A stretch of DNA of 57,910 nt. Source: Arthrobacter sp. GMC3. GTDB taxonomy: Bacteria > Actinomycetota > Actinomycetes > Actinomycetales > Micrococcaceae. The stretch is taken from assembly GCF_002929305.1 (NCBI RefSeq), contig NZ_PJIO01000019.1:1-57910 (forward strand). Direction: 5' to 3'. The position numbers and the translations under genes are program-made. Numbering within the stretch: the stretch's first letter is position 1; each line of letters begins with the position of its first letter. The notes under the pieces are model-generated. The model worked only from the letters and a program-made list of their open reading frames with translations, was not told the origin of the DNA and made no database searches. Shown here piece after piece: positions 17,423 to 24,894 of the stretch.

Positions 17423-18763
17423 TTACTTCGCTGTTGCTAGTTGTTCGTATTCGGTGGGGATGACGGGATCGCCGCGCTGGAGTCTGCGGGCTGTGCCGGG
17501 CATTTCCGCCATGGATGCGGCATGGCGGGCCGCGGCCCGACGCACACCTTCGCTTCCCGTCCAACCCGGGGTGAGCGTGCCCTGGTGCATGAACTGCTGG
17601 ATCAATGGGCGGTCATTGCCGTCGTTAACGGGCATCGCGCCAATGCCGACCACCTCGGCGGTGGCGGTCCCGCGCTCGTTGAGCCGGCGCATGGCGTACT
17701 TCTTCCCGCCCACGCTTGCCTTGTTCTTGGCCGCCTTGGCAACGGAGACGAACTCGCCGTCATTGCCCTCACGGGAGACCAGCTTGTAGACCATGGACGC
17801 CGTGGGTGCACCGGACCCCGTCACCAGGGAGGTGCCCACGCCGTAGGAATCTACGGGGGCTGCGGCAAGGGCCGCGATGGCAAACTCGTCCAAATCCGAG
17901 GTGACGGTGATGCGCGTATTGGTGTTGCCGAGGGAATCCAGCAGCGCCCGAACATCGTGCGCCTGCGCCACCAAGTCCCCGGAATCCAGACGAACCCCGC
18001 CCAAGGAGGGGCCCGCAAGCTGCACGGCCAGGCGCACGGCCGTTTCGACGTCGTACGTGTCAACGAGCAGCGTGGTGCCGGTGCCGAGGGAGGCGAGCTG
18101 GGCACGGAAAGCGTCTTCTTCGGTGTCGTGCAACAAGGTAAAGGAGTGCGCGGCCGTGCCCTGGGTCAGCACGCCGTAACGTAGCCCACATTCAAGGTTG
18201 GAGGTGCTGTGGAAGCCGGCGATCACGGCTGCACGGGAGGCGGCCACCGCGGACTCCTCATGCGTGCGTCGCGAGCCCATCTCAATGCAGGGCCGGGAGC
18301 CTGCGGCACCGATCATCCGGGATGCCGCGGAGGCGATTGCGGAGTCGTGGTTCAACACAGAAAGCACATACGTTTCCAGGATGCAGGCTTCTGCGAACGT
18401 GGATTCGATGGTCAGGATGGGTGAATTGGGGAAATACAGTTCGCCCTCTGCGTAACCGTAGATGTCCCCGGAGAACTTGAAATCGGCAAGCCAGGCAAGA
18501 GTTTGCTCATTGACCACCTTGTTCTTGGCCAAGAAATCCAGTTCCTCGGTGCCGAAGCGGAAGTGCTCCAGGCCTTCCAAAATGCGGCCAGTGCCGCCCA
18601 CAACCCCGTAGCGGCGGCCATCGGGCAAGCGCCGGGCGAAGGCCTCGAACACTCCCTTACGGTGGGCTGTCCCGGAATGCAAGGCGGCCTGGAGCATGGT
18701 CAGCTCATAGTGGTCGGTGAACAAGGATGTGCGGGCGCTGCCCCCAATTGATGCGGTAGTCAC
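17423..18763 (-). CDS. pncB: nicotinate phosphoribosyltransferase
   Basis: Joins nicotinate to PRPP with ATP hydrolysis to give NaMN, the entry of the Preiss-Handler salvage route. The 446 residues carry the NAPRTase hallmarks: DHYELTMLQAAL at the N-terminus, GSRRTHEESA with the His that is phosphorylated in the family, GFHSTSNL, VDTYDVETAVR, and GVRLDSGDLV. The GTG at 18763 has TAGAGT seven bases upstream and no ribosome-binding site, so leaderless translation is likely. It is divergent from clpS, with the two start codons only about 37 bases apart across a palindrome. pncA follows in the same operon. Confidence 0.95.
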   Translation of the reverse strand: MTTASIGGSARTSLFTDHYELTMLQAALHSGTAHRKGVFEAFARRLPDGRRYGVVGGTGRILEGLEHFRFGTEELDFLAKNKVVNEQTLAWLADFKFSGDIYGYAEGELYFPNSPILTIESTFAEACILETYVLSVLNHDSAIASAASRMIGAAGSRPCIEMGSRRTHEESAVAASRAAVIAGFHSTSNLECGLRYGVLTQGTAAHSFTLLHDTEEDAFRAQLASLGTGTTLLVDTYDVETAVRLAVQLAGPSLGGVRLDSGDLVAQAHDVRALLDSLGNTNTRITVTSDLDEFAIAALAAAPVDSYGVGTSLVTGSGAPTASMVYKLVSREGNDGEFVSVAKAAKNKASVGGKKYAMRRLNERGTATAEVVGIGAMPVNDGNDRPLIQQFMHQGTLTPGWTGSEGVRRAAARHAASMAEMPGTARRLQRGDPVIPTEYEQLATAK

Positions 18764-18770
18764 GGAAATT

Positions 18771-18794
18771 ACTCTAGTGCCGCGACACTAGAAT
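18771..18794. promoter_or_regulatory. divergent leaderless promoters of pncB and clpS
   Basis: On the minus strand TAGAGT (18776-18771) lies seven bases before the pncB GTG. On the plus strand TAGAAT (18789-18794) lies six bases before the clpS ATG. Both hexamers share bases with the palindrome between them. Confidence 0.55.
18774..18791. promoter_or_regulatory. 18-bp palindrome, candidate operator for pncB/clpS
   Basis: CTAGTG, six bases, CACTAG: perfect 6-bp arms. Each arm donates bases to one of the two -10 hexamers, so a bound dimer would block both genes. The regulator is unknown; it does not closely match the candidate NrtR site at 41857. Confidence 0.5.
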
Positions 18795-18800
18795 AGACAC

Positions 18801-19106
18801 ATGAGTGTCAGCACAGCCCCGGAAACTGATCGGGATCAATCAACCCAAGCATTTTCCGCACCGGACATCCCCTGGGATCTGATCGTATGGAACGATCCCG
18901 TGAACCTGATGAGCTATGTCAGCTATGTCTTCCAAAGCTACTTTGGCTATTCCGAGGCGAAAGCCGCCCAGCTGATGCTTCAGGTACACACGGAGGGCAA
19001 GTCCGCCGTCGCCCACGGCTCGAAGGAAAAAATGGAGGCCCACGCGGTCGCCATGCACGGATTTGGCCTGTGGGCCACCGTAGAGAAGGGGCAGCGACGT
19101 GGCTAA
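18801..19106 (+). CDS. clpS: ClpS, ATP-dependent Clp protease adaptor
   Basis: Delivers N-degron substrates to the ClpAP/ClpCP protease. The 101 residues contain the conserved ligand-pocket segment WNDPVNLMSYVSYVFQSYFG, then HTEGKSAVAHGSKEKMEAHA, which binds the Clp ATPase N-domain. The N-terminal 25 residues are a flexible Thr/Asp-rich tail, as in the family. The ATG is preceded by TAGAAT at six bases and lacks a ribosome-binding site. The DUF2017 gene overlaps its end by 8 bases, a pairing conserved in Actinobacteria. Confidence 0.95.
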   Translation: MSVSTAPETDRDQSTQAFSAPDIPWDLIVWNDPVNLMSYVSYVFQSYFGYSEAKAAQLMLQVHTEGKSAVAHGSKEKMEAHAVAMHGFGLWATVEKGQRRG

Positions 19107-19665
19107 GGCCTTCACCGCCGGCCGGCGCGGAATCACCGGCTACCTTGAACCCGCCGAGCGTGATCTGCTGCGCAAACTTTTCGCTGACATCATCGTCATG
19201 CTGGAACCGGCCACCCCCGCCCATGAAGACCCGCTCGCGGCCCTGATCGGGCTCGACCTGGACGTTTCGGTGCCCTCGGACCCCGCGCTATTGCGTCTGC
19301 TGCCCAACGCGGTCAAGGACGACGCCGACGCCGCCCTGGAATTCCGCCAGCTCACCGAACGCTCGCTGCGGGAAACAAAGATCGGGGCCCTGCGCGCCGC
19401 CTCACTCGGGCTTGAGAGCGAGAAGCTCGTCTTGGACGCCGACGCGGCCAAGCTGTGGTCCATGGCCCTGAACGATGTCCGCCTGGTTCTTGCCGAACGG
19501 CTTGAAATTCGCGATGAGGACGACGCCGAACGGGTCCACCAGGTGCAGGACTGGGGCGACGCGGACGACGTCGAAAGTTACCTTTCGCTGGTCTACAACT
19601 TTGTATCCTGGCTGCAGGAGAGCCTGGTCCAAGCCATGCTGGCGGAACTTAATAGCGGAAAATAG
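19099..19665 (+). CDS. DUF2017 family protein
   Basis: A 188-residue, mostly helical acidic protein starting at GTG 19099 inside the end of clpS. Recognised by FTAGRRGITGYLEPAERDLL near the start, then the helical LLPNAVKDDADAALEFRQLT and YLSLVYNFVSWLQESLVQAM. The family is found almost only in Actinobacteria next to clpS, and has no established biochemical role. The 8-base overlap implies translational coupling, so a part in ClpS-dependent proteolysis is a fair inference but unproven. Confidence 0.88.
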   Translation: MAKAFTAGRRGITGYLEPAERDLLRKLFADIIVMLEPATPAHEDPLAALIGLDLDVSVPSDPALLRLLPNAVKDDADAALEFRQLTERSLRETKIGALRAASLGLESEKLVLDADAAKLWSMALNDVRLVLAERLEIRDEDDAERVHQVQDWGDADDVESYLSLVYNFVSWLQESLVQAMLAELNSGK

Positions 19666-19746
19666 GGAATCGGCGAGCAGCTGTGACAAAGCAGACGACC
19701 CCAAATCCCACCACGCGGGCGGGCTTGCATCTATTCTGAGACGATC

Positions 19747-20787
19747 ATGAGCACAACACCCGGGGACTTTCGATCCACAGGCCAGTCGGTTGCCGCACCA
19801 GGCCCGCAAGCGATGGCTGAGCGCGCCATCGGCATTTTTGATTCGGGCGTGGGCGGGCTGACAGTGGCCAGGGCCGTCATTGATCAGCTGCCCAACGAGT
19901 CGATTCTCTATGTTGGGGACACCGCTAACGGCCCGTACGGCCCGCTGCCCATCGCCGAGGTTCGGGCCAACGCCCTGGGTGTCATGGACGAGCTGGTCGA
20001 CGCCGGCGTGAAACTGCTTGTCATCGCCTGCAACTCGGCCTCTGCCGCCGTGCTCCGCGACGCTCGCGAACGCTACACGGCACGGTACGGGATCCCCGTG
20101 ATCGAGGTTATCCAACCCGCCGTCCGCAGGGCAGTGGCAGCGACACGGACAGGCAATGTGGGCGTCATCGGCACCGTTGCCACCGTAGGCTCAAGGGCCT
20201 ACGAGGATACCTTTGCCGCTGCGCCGAACCTCCAGATCACCTCCGTGGCGTGCCCCGACTTTGTCCGGTTCGTGGAGTCGGGCATCACGGCCGGCCCGGA
20301 GCTGATCTCCACCGCCGAGGCCTACCTCGCCCCGCTGAAGGATGCCGCCGTGGACACGCTGGTCCTGGGATGCACCCACTACCCGCTGCTGACCGGGGTG
20401 ATCTCCTACGTCATGGGGGACTCGGTGACACTGGTCTCCAGCGCCGAGGAAACCGCCAAAGACGTCTACAAAGCCCTTGTCAGCCACGACCTGGAGCGGG
20501 TTTCCACCGAGCCACCCACCCACAATTTCCTCTCAACCGGCGACGCCGAGGCGTTCGGGGTGCTGGCACGGCGCTTCCTGGGGCCGGAGGTGCGCGGGGT
20601 GGAACAGGTCAGCCACGTCTCAGCGCACTATCCCACCGGTTCCATGGCCCGGATCACCCCGGATATGATCGCCGCAGCCAAGGCATCAACCGCCCCCGCC
20701 GCGTCATCTCGGATGTCTAATTTTGTTTTGCCAGACTCGGTCGGCAAACTGGCTATTCCGGGTATTGCGATGGGGGAGCGTACGTGA
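19747..20787 (+). CDS. murI: glutamate racemase
   Basis: Makes D-glutamate for peptidoglycan. The two catalytic cysteines are C95 (LVIACNSASAAVL) and C209 (LGCTHYPLL); the substrate loop is IFDSGVGGLTVARAV. At 346 residues it exceeds the usual 260-280. About 25 residues precede the conserved core, and about 60 follow it (ending in a Ser/Ala-rich stretch and GKLAIPGIAMGERT). The in-frame ATG at 19813 (MAERAIGIFDSG) would give a standard N-terminus and is a real alternative. TATTCT nine bases before 19747 hints at a very short leader. The MBL gene overlaps its stop by 4 bases. Confidence 0.93.
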   Translation: MSTTPGDFRSTGQSVAAPGPQAMAERAIGIFDSGVGGLTVARAVIDQLPNESILYVGDTANGPYGPLPIAEVRANALGVMDELVDAGVKLLVIACNSASAAVLRDARERYTARYGIPVIEVIQPAVRRAVAATRTGNVGVIGTVATVGSRAYEDTFAAAPNLQITSVACPDFVRFVESGITAGPELISTAEAYLAPLKDAAVDTLVLGCTHYPLLTGVISYVMGDSVTLVSSAEETAKDVYKALVSHDLERVSTEPPTHNFLSTGDAEAFGVLARRFLGPEVRGVEQVSHVSAHYPTGSMARITPDMIAAAKASTAPAASSRMSNFVLPDSVGKLAIPGIAMGERT

Positions 20788-21581
20788 AGTTGACGATAGT
20801 AGGATGCAGCGGTTCCTTCCCTGGGCCGGCGTCGCCCGCGTCCTGCTACCTGCTGACGGCGCACGACGGCGTCAGGCCCTGGCGGGTGCTGATCGATCTG
20901 GGCAGCGGGGCCCTGGGTGCCGTTCAAAAATATATGGACTTGGAAGACATCGATGCGATCTTCCTGAGCCACCTTCACCCCGACCACTGCATGGATCTGT
21001 GCGGACTGCACGTTGCGGTGCGCTGGAGCCCCAATGGCTGGCACCGCGGGCGAATCCCCGTGTGGGGCCCGGCTGCGACAGCGGACAGGCTCGCCACCGC
21101 GTATGGTCTTGAATTGGATCCGGGCATGCGCGAGGAATTTGATTTCAAGCTGTGGGCCGAACGAGAGCCTGTCACCGTTGGCCCCTTCAAGGTCACCCCG
21201 TACACCGTCAACCATCCCACGCCAGAGGCCTATGCCCTGCGCGTGGAATGCACGGAGTTCGACGGCACAGGCGTGGACAGGACCGTGGTGATGACCTATT
21301 CGGGTGACACGGATTCCTGCCAAGGGCTTGAGGATGCTGCCGAGAATGCCGACTTCTTCTTATGCGAGGCGGCCTTTGAGGAAGGCCGTGACGACGACAT
21401 CAAGGATGTGCATTTGACGGGAAAGCGGGCCGGCGAGGCAGCCACCCGCGCCAATGTGCGCAGGCTATTGCTGACCCACATCCCGGTCTGGACGGACGCA
21501 AACACGGTGGTTGCCGAGGCGCGAGGCGTCTATGCCGGCGACGTTGCGGCCGCCGTTGCCGGTGTGCATTACACGATCTGA
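20784..21581 (+). CDS. MBL-fold metal-dependent hydrolase
   Basis: A 265-residue metallo-beta-lactamase-fold enzyme with the full di-metal set: HLHPDHCMD (HxHxDH), NHPTPEAYALRV, SGDTDSCQ, and the last His in LLLTHIPVW. The overall form is that of RNase Z / class II cyclic-nucleotide phosphodiesterase relatives, but the tRNase Z exosite arm is absent. It starts at GTG 20784 within a GTGA overlap with murI, so the genes are coupled. In Actinobacteria this gene regularly sits between murI and rph. Substrate uncertain. Confidence 0.85.
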   Translation: MKLTIVGCSGSFPGPASPASCYLLTAHDGVRPWRVLIDLGSGALGAVQKYMDLEDIDAIFLSHLHPDHCMDLCGLHVAVRWSPNGWHRGRIPVWGPAATADRLATAYGLELDPGMREEFDFKLWAEREPVTVGPFKVTPYTVNHPTPEAYALRVECTEFDGTGVDRTVVMTYSGDTDSCQGLEDAAENADFFLCEAAFEEGRDDDIKDVHLTGKRAGEAATRANVRRLLLTHIPVWTDANTVVAEARGVYAGDVAAAVAGVHYTI

Positions 21582-21592
21582 AAAGGACCTAA

Positions 21593-22129
21593 ATGATGAG
21601 CAACGCACCAATGCCCAGCTACAACCCCGCATGGTCGGGGCAGCCCGCGGCAGTATTGCCCCAGCGCCCGCGGCAGATCCAATGGGCTTTCTTTCTCATC
21701 CTGGCCGCAGCAGTGTTTCAGGTCATTTCGACCGCATTCACGGTGGTCTACATGTCCTCAGAGGCCTTTCGGGACAGCGTCGCCGCCGAAATTGCCAAGC
21801 AGAACGTGCCAGAGACTGGCCAGGACCTTGTTGGCATGTCGGTCGGTATTGCCCTGGCAACCGGGGTTGTGATGGCAGTAGTGGCAGTAATTGTCTATGT
21901 TGCCATCGCATTCCTCGTTAAGAGTGGCCGGGGCTGGGCCCGCATCGTCGGGGCGGTACTGGCCGCAATCTCCATCACCCACCTGTTTGCCATGACGATG
22001 CCCGCTGGTATCTTCACCGTCTTGCAAGTTGCGAGTGGCATTGTCGCGATCATTTTCTGCTTCATTGCCCCTGGCTCAAAGTATTTTACTGACATGAAGA
22101 ATTTCCGCCTCGCGAACAAGATGCACTGA
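21593..22129 (+). CDS. four-helix membrane protein, unknown
   Basis: A 178-residue protein with a Pro/Gln-rich cytoplasmic N-terminus of about 28 residues, then four membrane helices at roughly 31-52, 84-108, 115-137 and 140-160. AAGGA stands five bases before the ATG at 21593 (a second ATG follows directly). It starts 11 bases after the MBL gene and so is probably in the same transcript, but rph downstream has its own -10. The layout resembles small DUF-type actinobacterial membrane proteins with no assigned role. I cannot name a family. Confidence 0.7.
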   Translation: MMSNAPMPSYNPAWSGQPAAVLPQRPRQIQWAFFLILAAAVFQVISTAFTVVYMSSEAFRDSVAAEIAKQNVPETGQDLVGMSVGIALATGVVMAVVAVIVYVAIAFLVKSGRGWARIVGAVLAAISITHLFAMTMPAGIFTVLQVASGIVAIIFCFIAPGSKYFTDMKNFRLANKMH

Positions 22130-22166
22130 GACCGCCGTTTCCACAGATACCCGGCCCCTCTCCCGG

Positions 22167-22172
22167 TACGCT
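22167..22172 (+). promoter_or_regulatory. candidate -10 of rph (leaderless)
   Basis: TACGCT is followed by six bases and the ATG at 22179. Confidence 0.45.
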
Positions 22173-22178
22173 TGAACC

Positions 22179-22919
22179 ATGACTTCCTCTGAATCACTGC
22201 GCGCCGACGGCCGCACCCCCGACCAGCTCCGCGACATCACCATCACCCGAGGCTGGTCCAAGCAGGCCGAAGGCTCGGCCCTGATCGAGTTCGGCAACAC
22301 CCGTGTGCTGTGCACCGCCTCCCTCACGCCCGGTGTTCCGCGCTGGCTCAAGGGCGAAGGCACCGGCTGGGTCACCGCCGAATACGCCATGCTCCCGCGC
22401 GCAACGAACACCCGCAACTCCCGCGAGTCCGTCAAAGGCAAGATCGGCGGCCGCACGCACGAGATCTCCCGCCTGATTGGCCGCTCGCTGCGCGCCATCA
22501 TTGACACGAAGGCGCTCGGCGAAAACACCATCGTCCTGGACTGCGATGTGTTGCAGGCCGACGGCGGCACCCGCACCGCGGCGATCACCGGCGCCTACGT
22601 GGCGCTGGCCGACGCCATCGCCTACGCCAAGGAAAACAAGCTGATCGCCAAGAACGCCCAGCCGCTCATCGACTCGGTCTCCGCCATCTCGGTGGGCATC
22701 ATCGACGGCGTCCCCATGCTCGATCTGCCCTACGTCGAGGACGTGCGCGCCGAGACAGACATGAACGTGGTGGTGACAGGAAGCGGCAAGTTCGTGGAGG
22801 TTCAGGGTACCGCCGAGGGTGCACCGTTCGACCGGGACGAGTTGAACCAACTGCTTGATCTGGCCCTGATCGGAACCTCGCAACTGACCCAGATCCAGCG
22901 CGAAACCCTCGGCCAGTAG
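22179..22919 (+). CDS. rph: ribonuclease PH
   Basis: Phosphorolytic 3'-5' exoribonuclease that trims tRNA 3' ends; works as a ring hexamer. The 246 residues match the family. Motifs are RADGRTPDQLRDITITRGW at the N-terminus, FGNTRVLCTASL, GWVTAEYAMLPRATNTR, GRTHEISRLIGRSLRA, LDCDVLQADGGTRTAAITGA and VDGV-like IIDGVPMLDLPYVEDVRA. Its TAG stop overlaps the GTG of rdgB by one base. The rph-rdgB pair is conserved in Actinobacteria and beyond. Confidence 0.95.
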   Translation: MTSSESLRADGRTPDQLRDITITRGWSKQAEGSALIEFGNTRVLCTASLTPGVPRWLKGEGTGWVTAEYAMLPRATNTRNSRESVKGKIGGRTHEISRLIGRSLRAIIDTKALGENTIVLDCDVLQADGGTRTAAITGAYVALADAIAYAKENKLIAKNAQPLIDSVSAISVGIIDGVPMLDLPYVEDVRAETDMNVVVTGSGKFVEVQGTAEGAPFDRDELNQLLDLALIGTSQLTQIQRETLGQ

Positions 22920-23539
22920 TGGCCTCACCCAAACTGGTCCTGGCCACCCACAACCAGGGGAAACTGCGTGAACTTCGTGAACTGCTCCGCGGCCAGGTGC
23001 CCGGGCTTGACGTTGATACAGACGTGGTCGACGCCGGTGCCCTCCAGGCGCCAGACGTCGCCGAAACCGGCGTCACCTTCGCCGCCAATTCGCGGCTGAA
23101 GGCTCACGCGGTGGCGCAGTTCACCGGCATCTTGTCGATTGCCGACGATTCCGGGCTCGCCGTAGATGTCCTGGGCGGCGCGCCCGGGATCTTCTCGGCC
23201 CGCTGGGCAGGATCCCACGGTGACGATGTGGCCAACCTCAACCTGTTGCTGGCCCAGCTGTCGGACATTGCCCCCGAACACCGCGGCGCCCGTTTTGTGT
23301 GTGCGGCCGCCTTGGCTAGTCCGGACGGATCACTGGACGTGGTGGAGGAAGGAACCCTTCAAGGAACACTTCTGAGCGCCCCGCGCGGCGAGGGCGGGTT
23401 TGGCTATGACCCCATCCTGCAGCCCGCTGGCATGACGGTCTCCTGCGCGGAGTTGAGCTCCGCTCAGAAGAACGCGATCAGTCACCGCGGCAACGCCTTC
23501 CGCGCCCTGTTGCCGCACATCGTGAAGGCACTTTCCTAG
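22919..23539 (+). CDS. non-canonical purine NTP pyrophosphatase (RdgB/HAM1)
   Basis: Hydrolyses ITP, dITP and XTP to monophosphates and so keeps deaminated purines out of nucleic acid. The 206 residues begin LVLATHNQGKLRELRELL. The core shows IADDSGLAVDVLGGAPGIFS, GEGGFGYDPILQP and the C-terminal KNAISHRGNAFRALL. The GTG start shares a base with the rph stop codon, implying coupled translation. It is the last gene of the clpS-to-rdgB run, which closes at the hairpin at 23563-23595. Confidence 0.94.
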   Translation: MASPKLVLATHNQGKLRELRELLRGQVPGLDVDTDVVDAGALQAPDVAETGVTFAANSRLKAHAVAQFTGILSIADDSGLAVDVLGGAPGIFSARWAGSHGDDVANLNLLLAQLSDIAPEHRGARFVCAAALASPDGSLDVVEEGTLQGTLLSAPRGEGGFGYDPILQPAGMTVSCAELSSAQKNAISHRGNAFRALLPHIVKALS

Positions 23540-23557
23540 ACGCACGTTGCCGACAAC

Positions 23558-23595
23558 AAAAAGGCGACCCCCGGCTCTCAAAGCCGGGGGTCGCC
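23558..23595 (-). terminator. terminator between rdgB and dedA
   Basis: Perfect 14-bp arms GGCGACCCCCGGCT and AGCCGGGGGTCGCC around a five-base loop. Read on the minus strand the stem is followed by TTTTTGTTG, a textbook Rho-independent terminator for dedA. On the plus strand it lacks a T-run but may still stop rdgB transcripts. Confidence 0.85.
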
Positions 23596-23616
23596 GTCGT
23601 TCGCGGAGAGGAAGGC

Positions 23617-24330
23617 TTAGGCCTTCTTGGCCTTGCGACGCGCCAGGAAAGCCTTGGTGAACTCGAAGATGATGGGGAGCACCGAGACCAGCACGATCAG
23701 GATGAAGATAATGTCCAGGTTCTTCTGGACCCACGGGAAGCGGTTGCCCAAGACGAAGCCCAAGAGCGTCACACCGCCGGCCCACAGGACGGCGCCAATG
23801 GCGTTGAAGATCACAAAGTGGCGCATGTTCATGCGGGCCACGCCCACGATGACCGGGACAAAGGTGCGCACGATCGGCACGAAGCGGGCCAGGATCAGGG
23901 CCTTGCCGCCATGCTTTTCGAAGAAGGCATGGGCGTGCTCGACATGGTCCTTCTTGAACAGCTTAGAGTCGGGCTTGTTAAAGATGGCTGGACCGGCTTT
24001 GGCGCCGATCACGTAGCCCACCTGGTTGCCCACAAAAGCGCAGACAATCAGCATGGCCATCAGGACCCCGATATTGATGGGCATGTGGCCCGTACTCACC
24101 AGCAGGCCGGCGGTGAACAGCAGGGAATCGCCGGGCAGGAAGAAGCCCACCAGCAGGCCGGTCTCGGCAAAGATAATGGCGCAGGCGATGATGACAACCC
24201 AAAAGCCGATGGCCTCGTTGCCGAGGATTACCTGGGGGTCGAGCCAGTCGGGGAGGATGCTCAGAGTTGGGGCTGGGCCGTGACCCATGAGTGTGGGCAG
24301 GGCGAAGTCGCTCAAGGCAGAAAGTATCAC
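23617..24330 (-). CDS. DedA family membrane protein (VTT domain)
   Basis: A 237-residue integral membrane protein. The DedA signature is present: ETGLLVGFFLPGDSLLFTAG, then FEKHGGKALILARFVPIVRTFVPVIVGVARM with the re-entrant FxxR-like and proline segments. Members flip or scramble lipid carriers (C55-P or phospholipids) and affect membrane potential and envelope integrity; which of these applies here is unknown. The start is GTG 24330, with TAATCT six bases upstream. It converges on rdgB, sharing a terminator, and is divergent from gntR. Confidence 0.9.
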   Translation of the reverse strand: MILSALSDFALPTLMGHGPAPTLSILPDWLDPQVILGNEAIGFWVVIIACAIIFAETGLLVGFFLPGDSLLFTAGLLVSTGHMPINIGVLMAMLIVCAFVGNQVGYVIGAKAGPAIFNKPDSKLFKKDHVEHAHAFFEKHGGKALILARFVPIVRTFVPVIVGVARMNMRHFVIFNAIGAVLWAGGVTLLGFVLGNRFPWVQKNLDIIFILIVLVSVLPIIFEFTKAFLARRKAKKA

Positions 24331-24336
24331 CGTCCA

Positions 24337-24342
24337 AGATTA
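24337..24342 (-). promoter_or_regulatory. candidate -10 of dedA (leaderless)
   Basis: TAATCT on the minus strand is followed by TGGACG and then the GTG at 24330. Confidence 0.5.
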
Positions 24343-24389
24343 CGTTACCTAGCTGGGGGATTCCTCCGACCCTGGGAGGATATTGATCC

Positions 24390-24418
24390 TTGACACTGGC
24401 ATCACCTCGGCCTAGGTT
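24390..24418 (+). promoter_or_regulatory. consensus promoter of the gntR-ABC operon
   Basis: TTGACA (24390-24395), a 17-base spacer, then TAGGTT (24413-24418). The -35 is a perfect consensus. The expected start of transcription, six or seven bases on, coincides with the ATG at 24425. Confidence 0.75.
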
Positions 24419-24437
24419 AGTTACATGAGTAATGAAC
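24416..24437. promoter_or_regulatory. candidate GntR operator centred on the leader ATG
   Basis: GTTAGTTAC, four bases (ATGA), GTAATGAAC: an inverted repeat of the form GTT-N2-TTAC-N4-GTAA-N2-AAC with 7 of 9 positions paired per arm. It overlaps the end of the -10 and the transcription start, a classical repressor position. Confidence 0.55.
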
Positions 24438-24499
24438 CAGTGAAGCGAGTGACCTGTTCAAGGCCCAACGGCTTCACCGATTGCGAGGCGGCACTGTGA
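24425..24499 (+). CDS. 24-codon leaderless leader ORF coupled to gntR
   Basis: ATG 24425 begins where transcription should begin, runs MSNEPVKRVTCSRPNG and on to TGA at 24497-24499, and overlaps the gntR GTG in a GTGA. There is no ribosome-binding site before it. The peptide matches nothing I know. Its likely use is to load ribosomes on a leaderless message and pass them to gntR. Confidence 0.4.
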   Translation: MSNEPVKRVTCSRPNGFTDCEAAL

Positions 24500-24894
24500 T
24501 TGATGACAGCAGGCCGATCTTCCTTCAAATAGCGCAGCTGATTGAGAACGACATCGTCGACGGCGTCTTGGCCGAAGAAGCCCAGGTCCCCTCAACCAAC
24601 GAATTCGCCGCATTTCACCGCATCAACCCGGCGACGGCAGCCAAGGGCGTCAATCGCTTGGTGGATGACGGCATCTTATACAAGAGACGAGGGATTGGAA
24701 TGTTTGTTGCGACTGGGGCGCGGGCGGTACTAATTACCCGACGCCGGGAAGACTTCTACGAACAATTTGTTCGCCCGCTGGCCCGCGAGGCCCTGAAATT
24801 GGGGATCGATGGCGAACAGTTGGCGGCGATGTTGGCCCGTGAACCGGGCGCCGCATCCTTGCGCGACGTTCAACAGAAAGAAGGAGCGATATGA
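24496..24894 (+). CDS. GntR-family transcriptional regulator (YtrA type)
   Basis: A 132-residue regulator. The winged helix reads RPIFLQIAQLIENDIVDGVL, STNEFAAFHRINPATAAKGVNRLVDDGILYKRRGIGMFV, followed by a short helical C-terminus of about 50 residues. This short dimerisation tail without an effector domain is the YtrA subfamily, which normally represses the ABC genes beside it. I chose GTG 24496 because GAGGCGG lies at proper spacing and it overlaps the leader stop; TTG 24481 is the longer alternative. The ATPase gene overlaps its end by 4 bases. Confidence 0.85.
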   Translation: MIDDSRPIFLQIAQLIENDIVDGVLAEEAQVPSTNEFAAFHRINPATAAKGVNRLVDDGILYKRRGIGMFVATGARAVLITRRREDFYEQFVRPLAREALKLGIDGEQLAAMLAREPGAASLRDVQQKEGAI

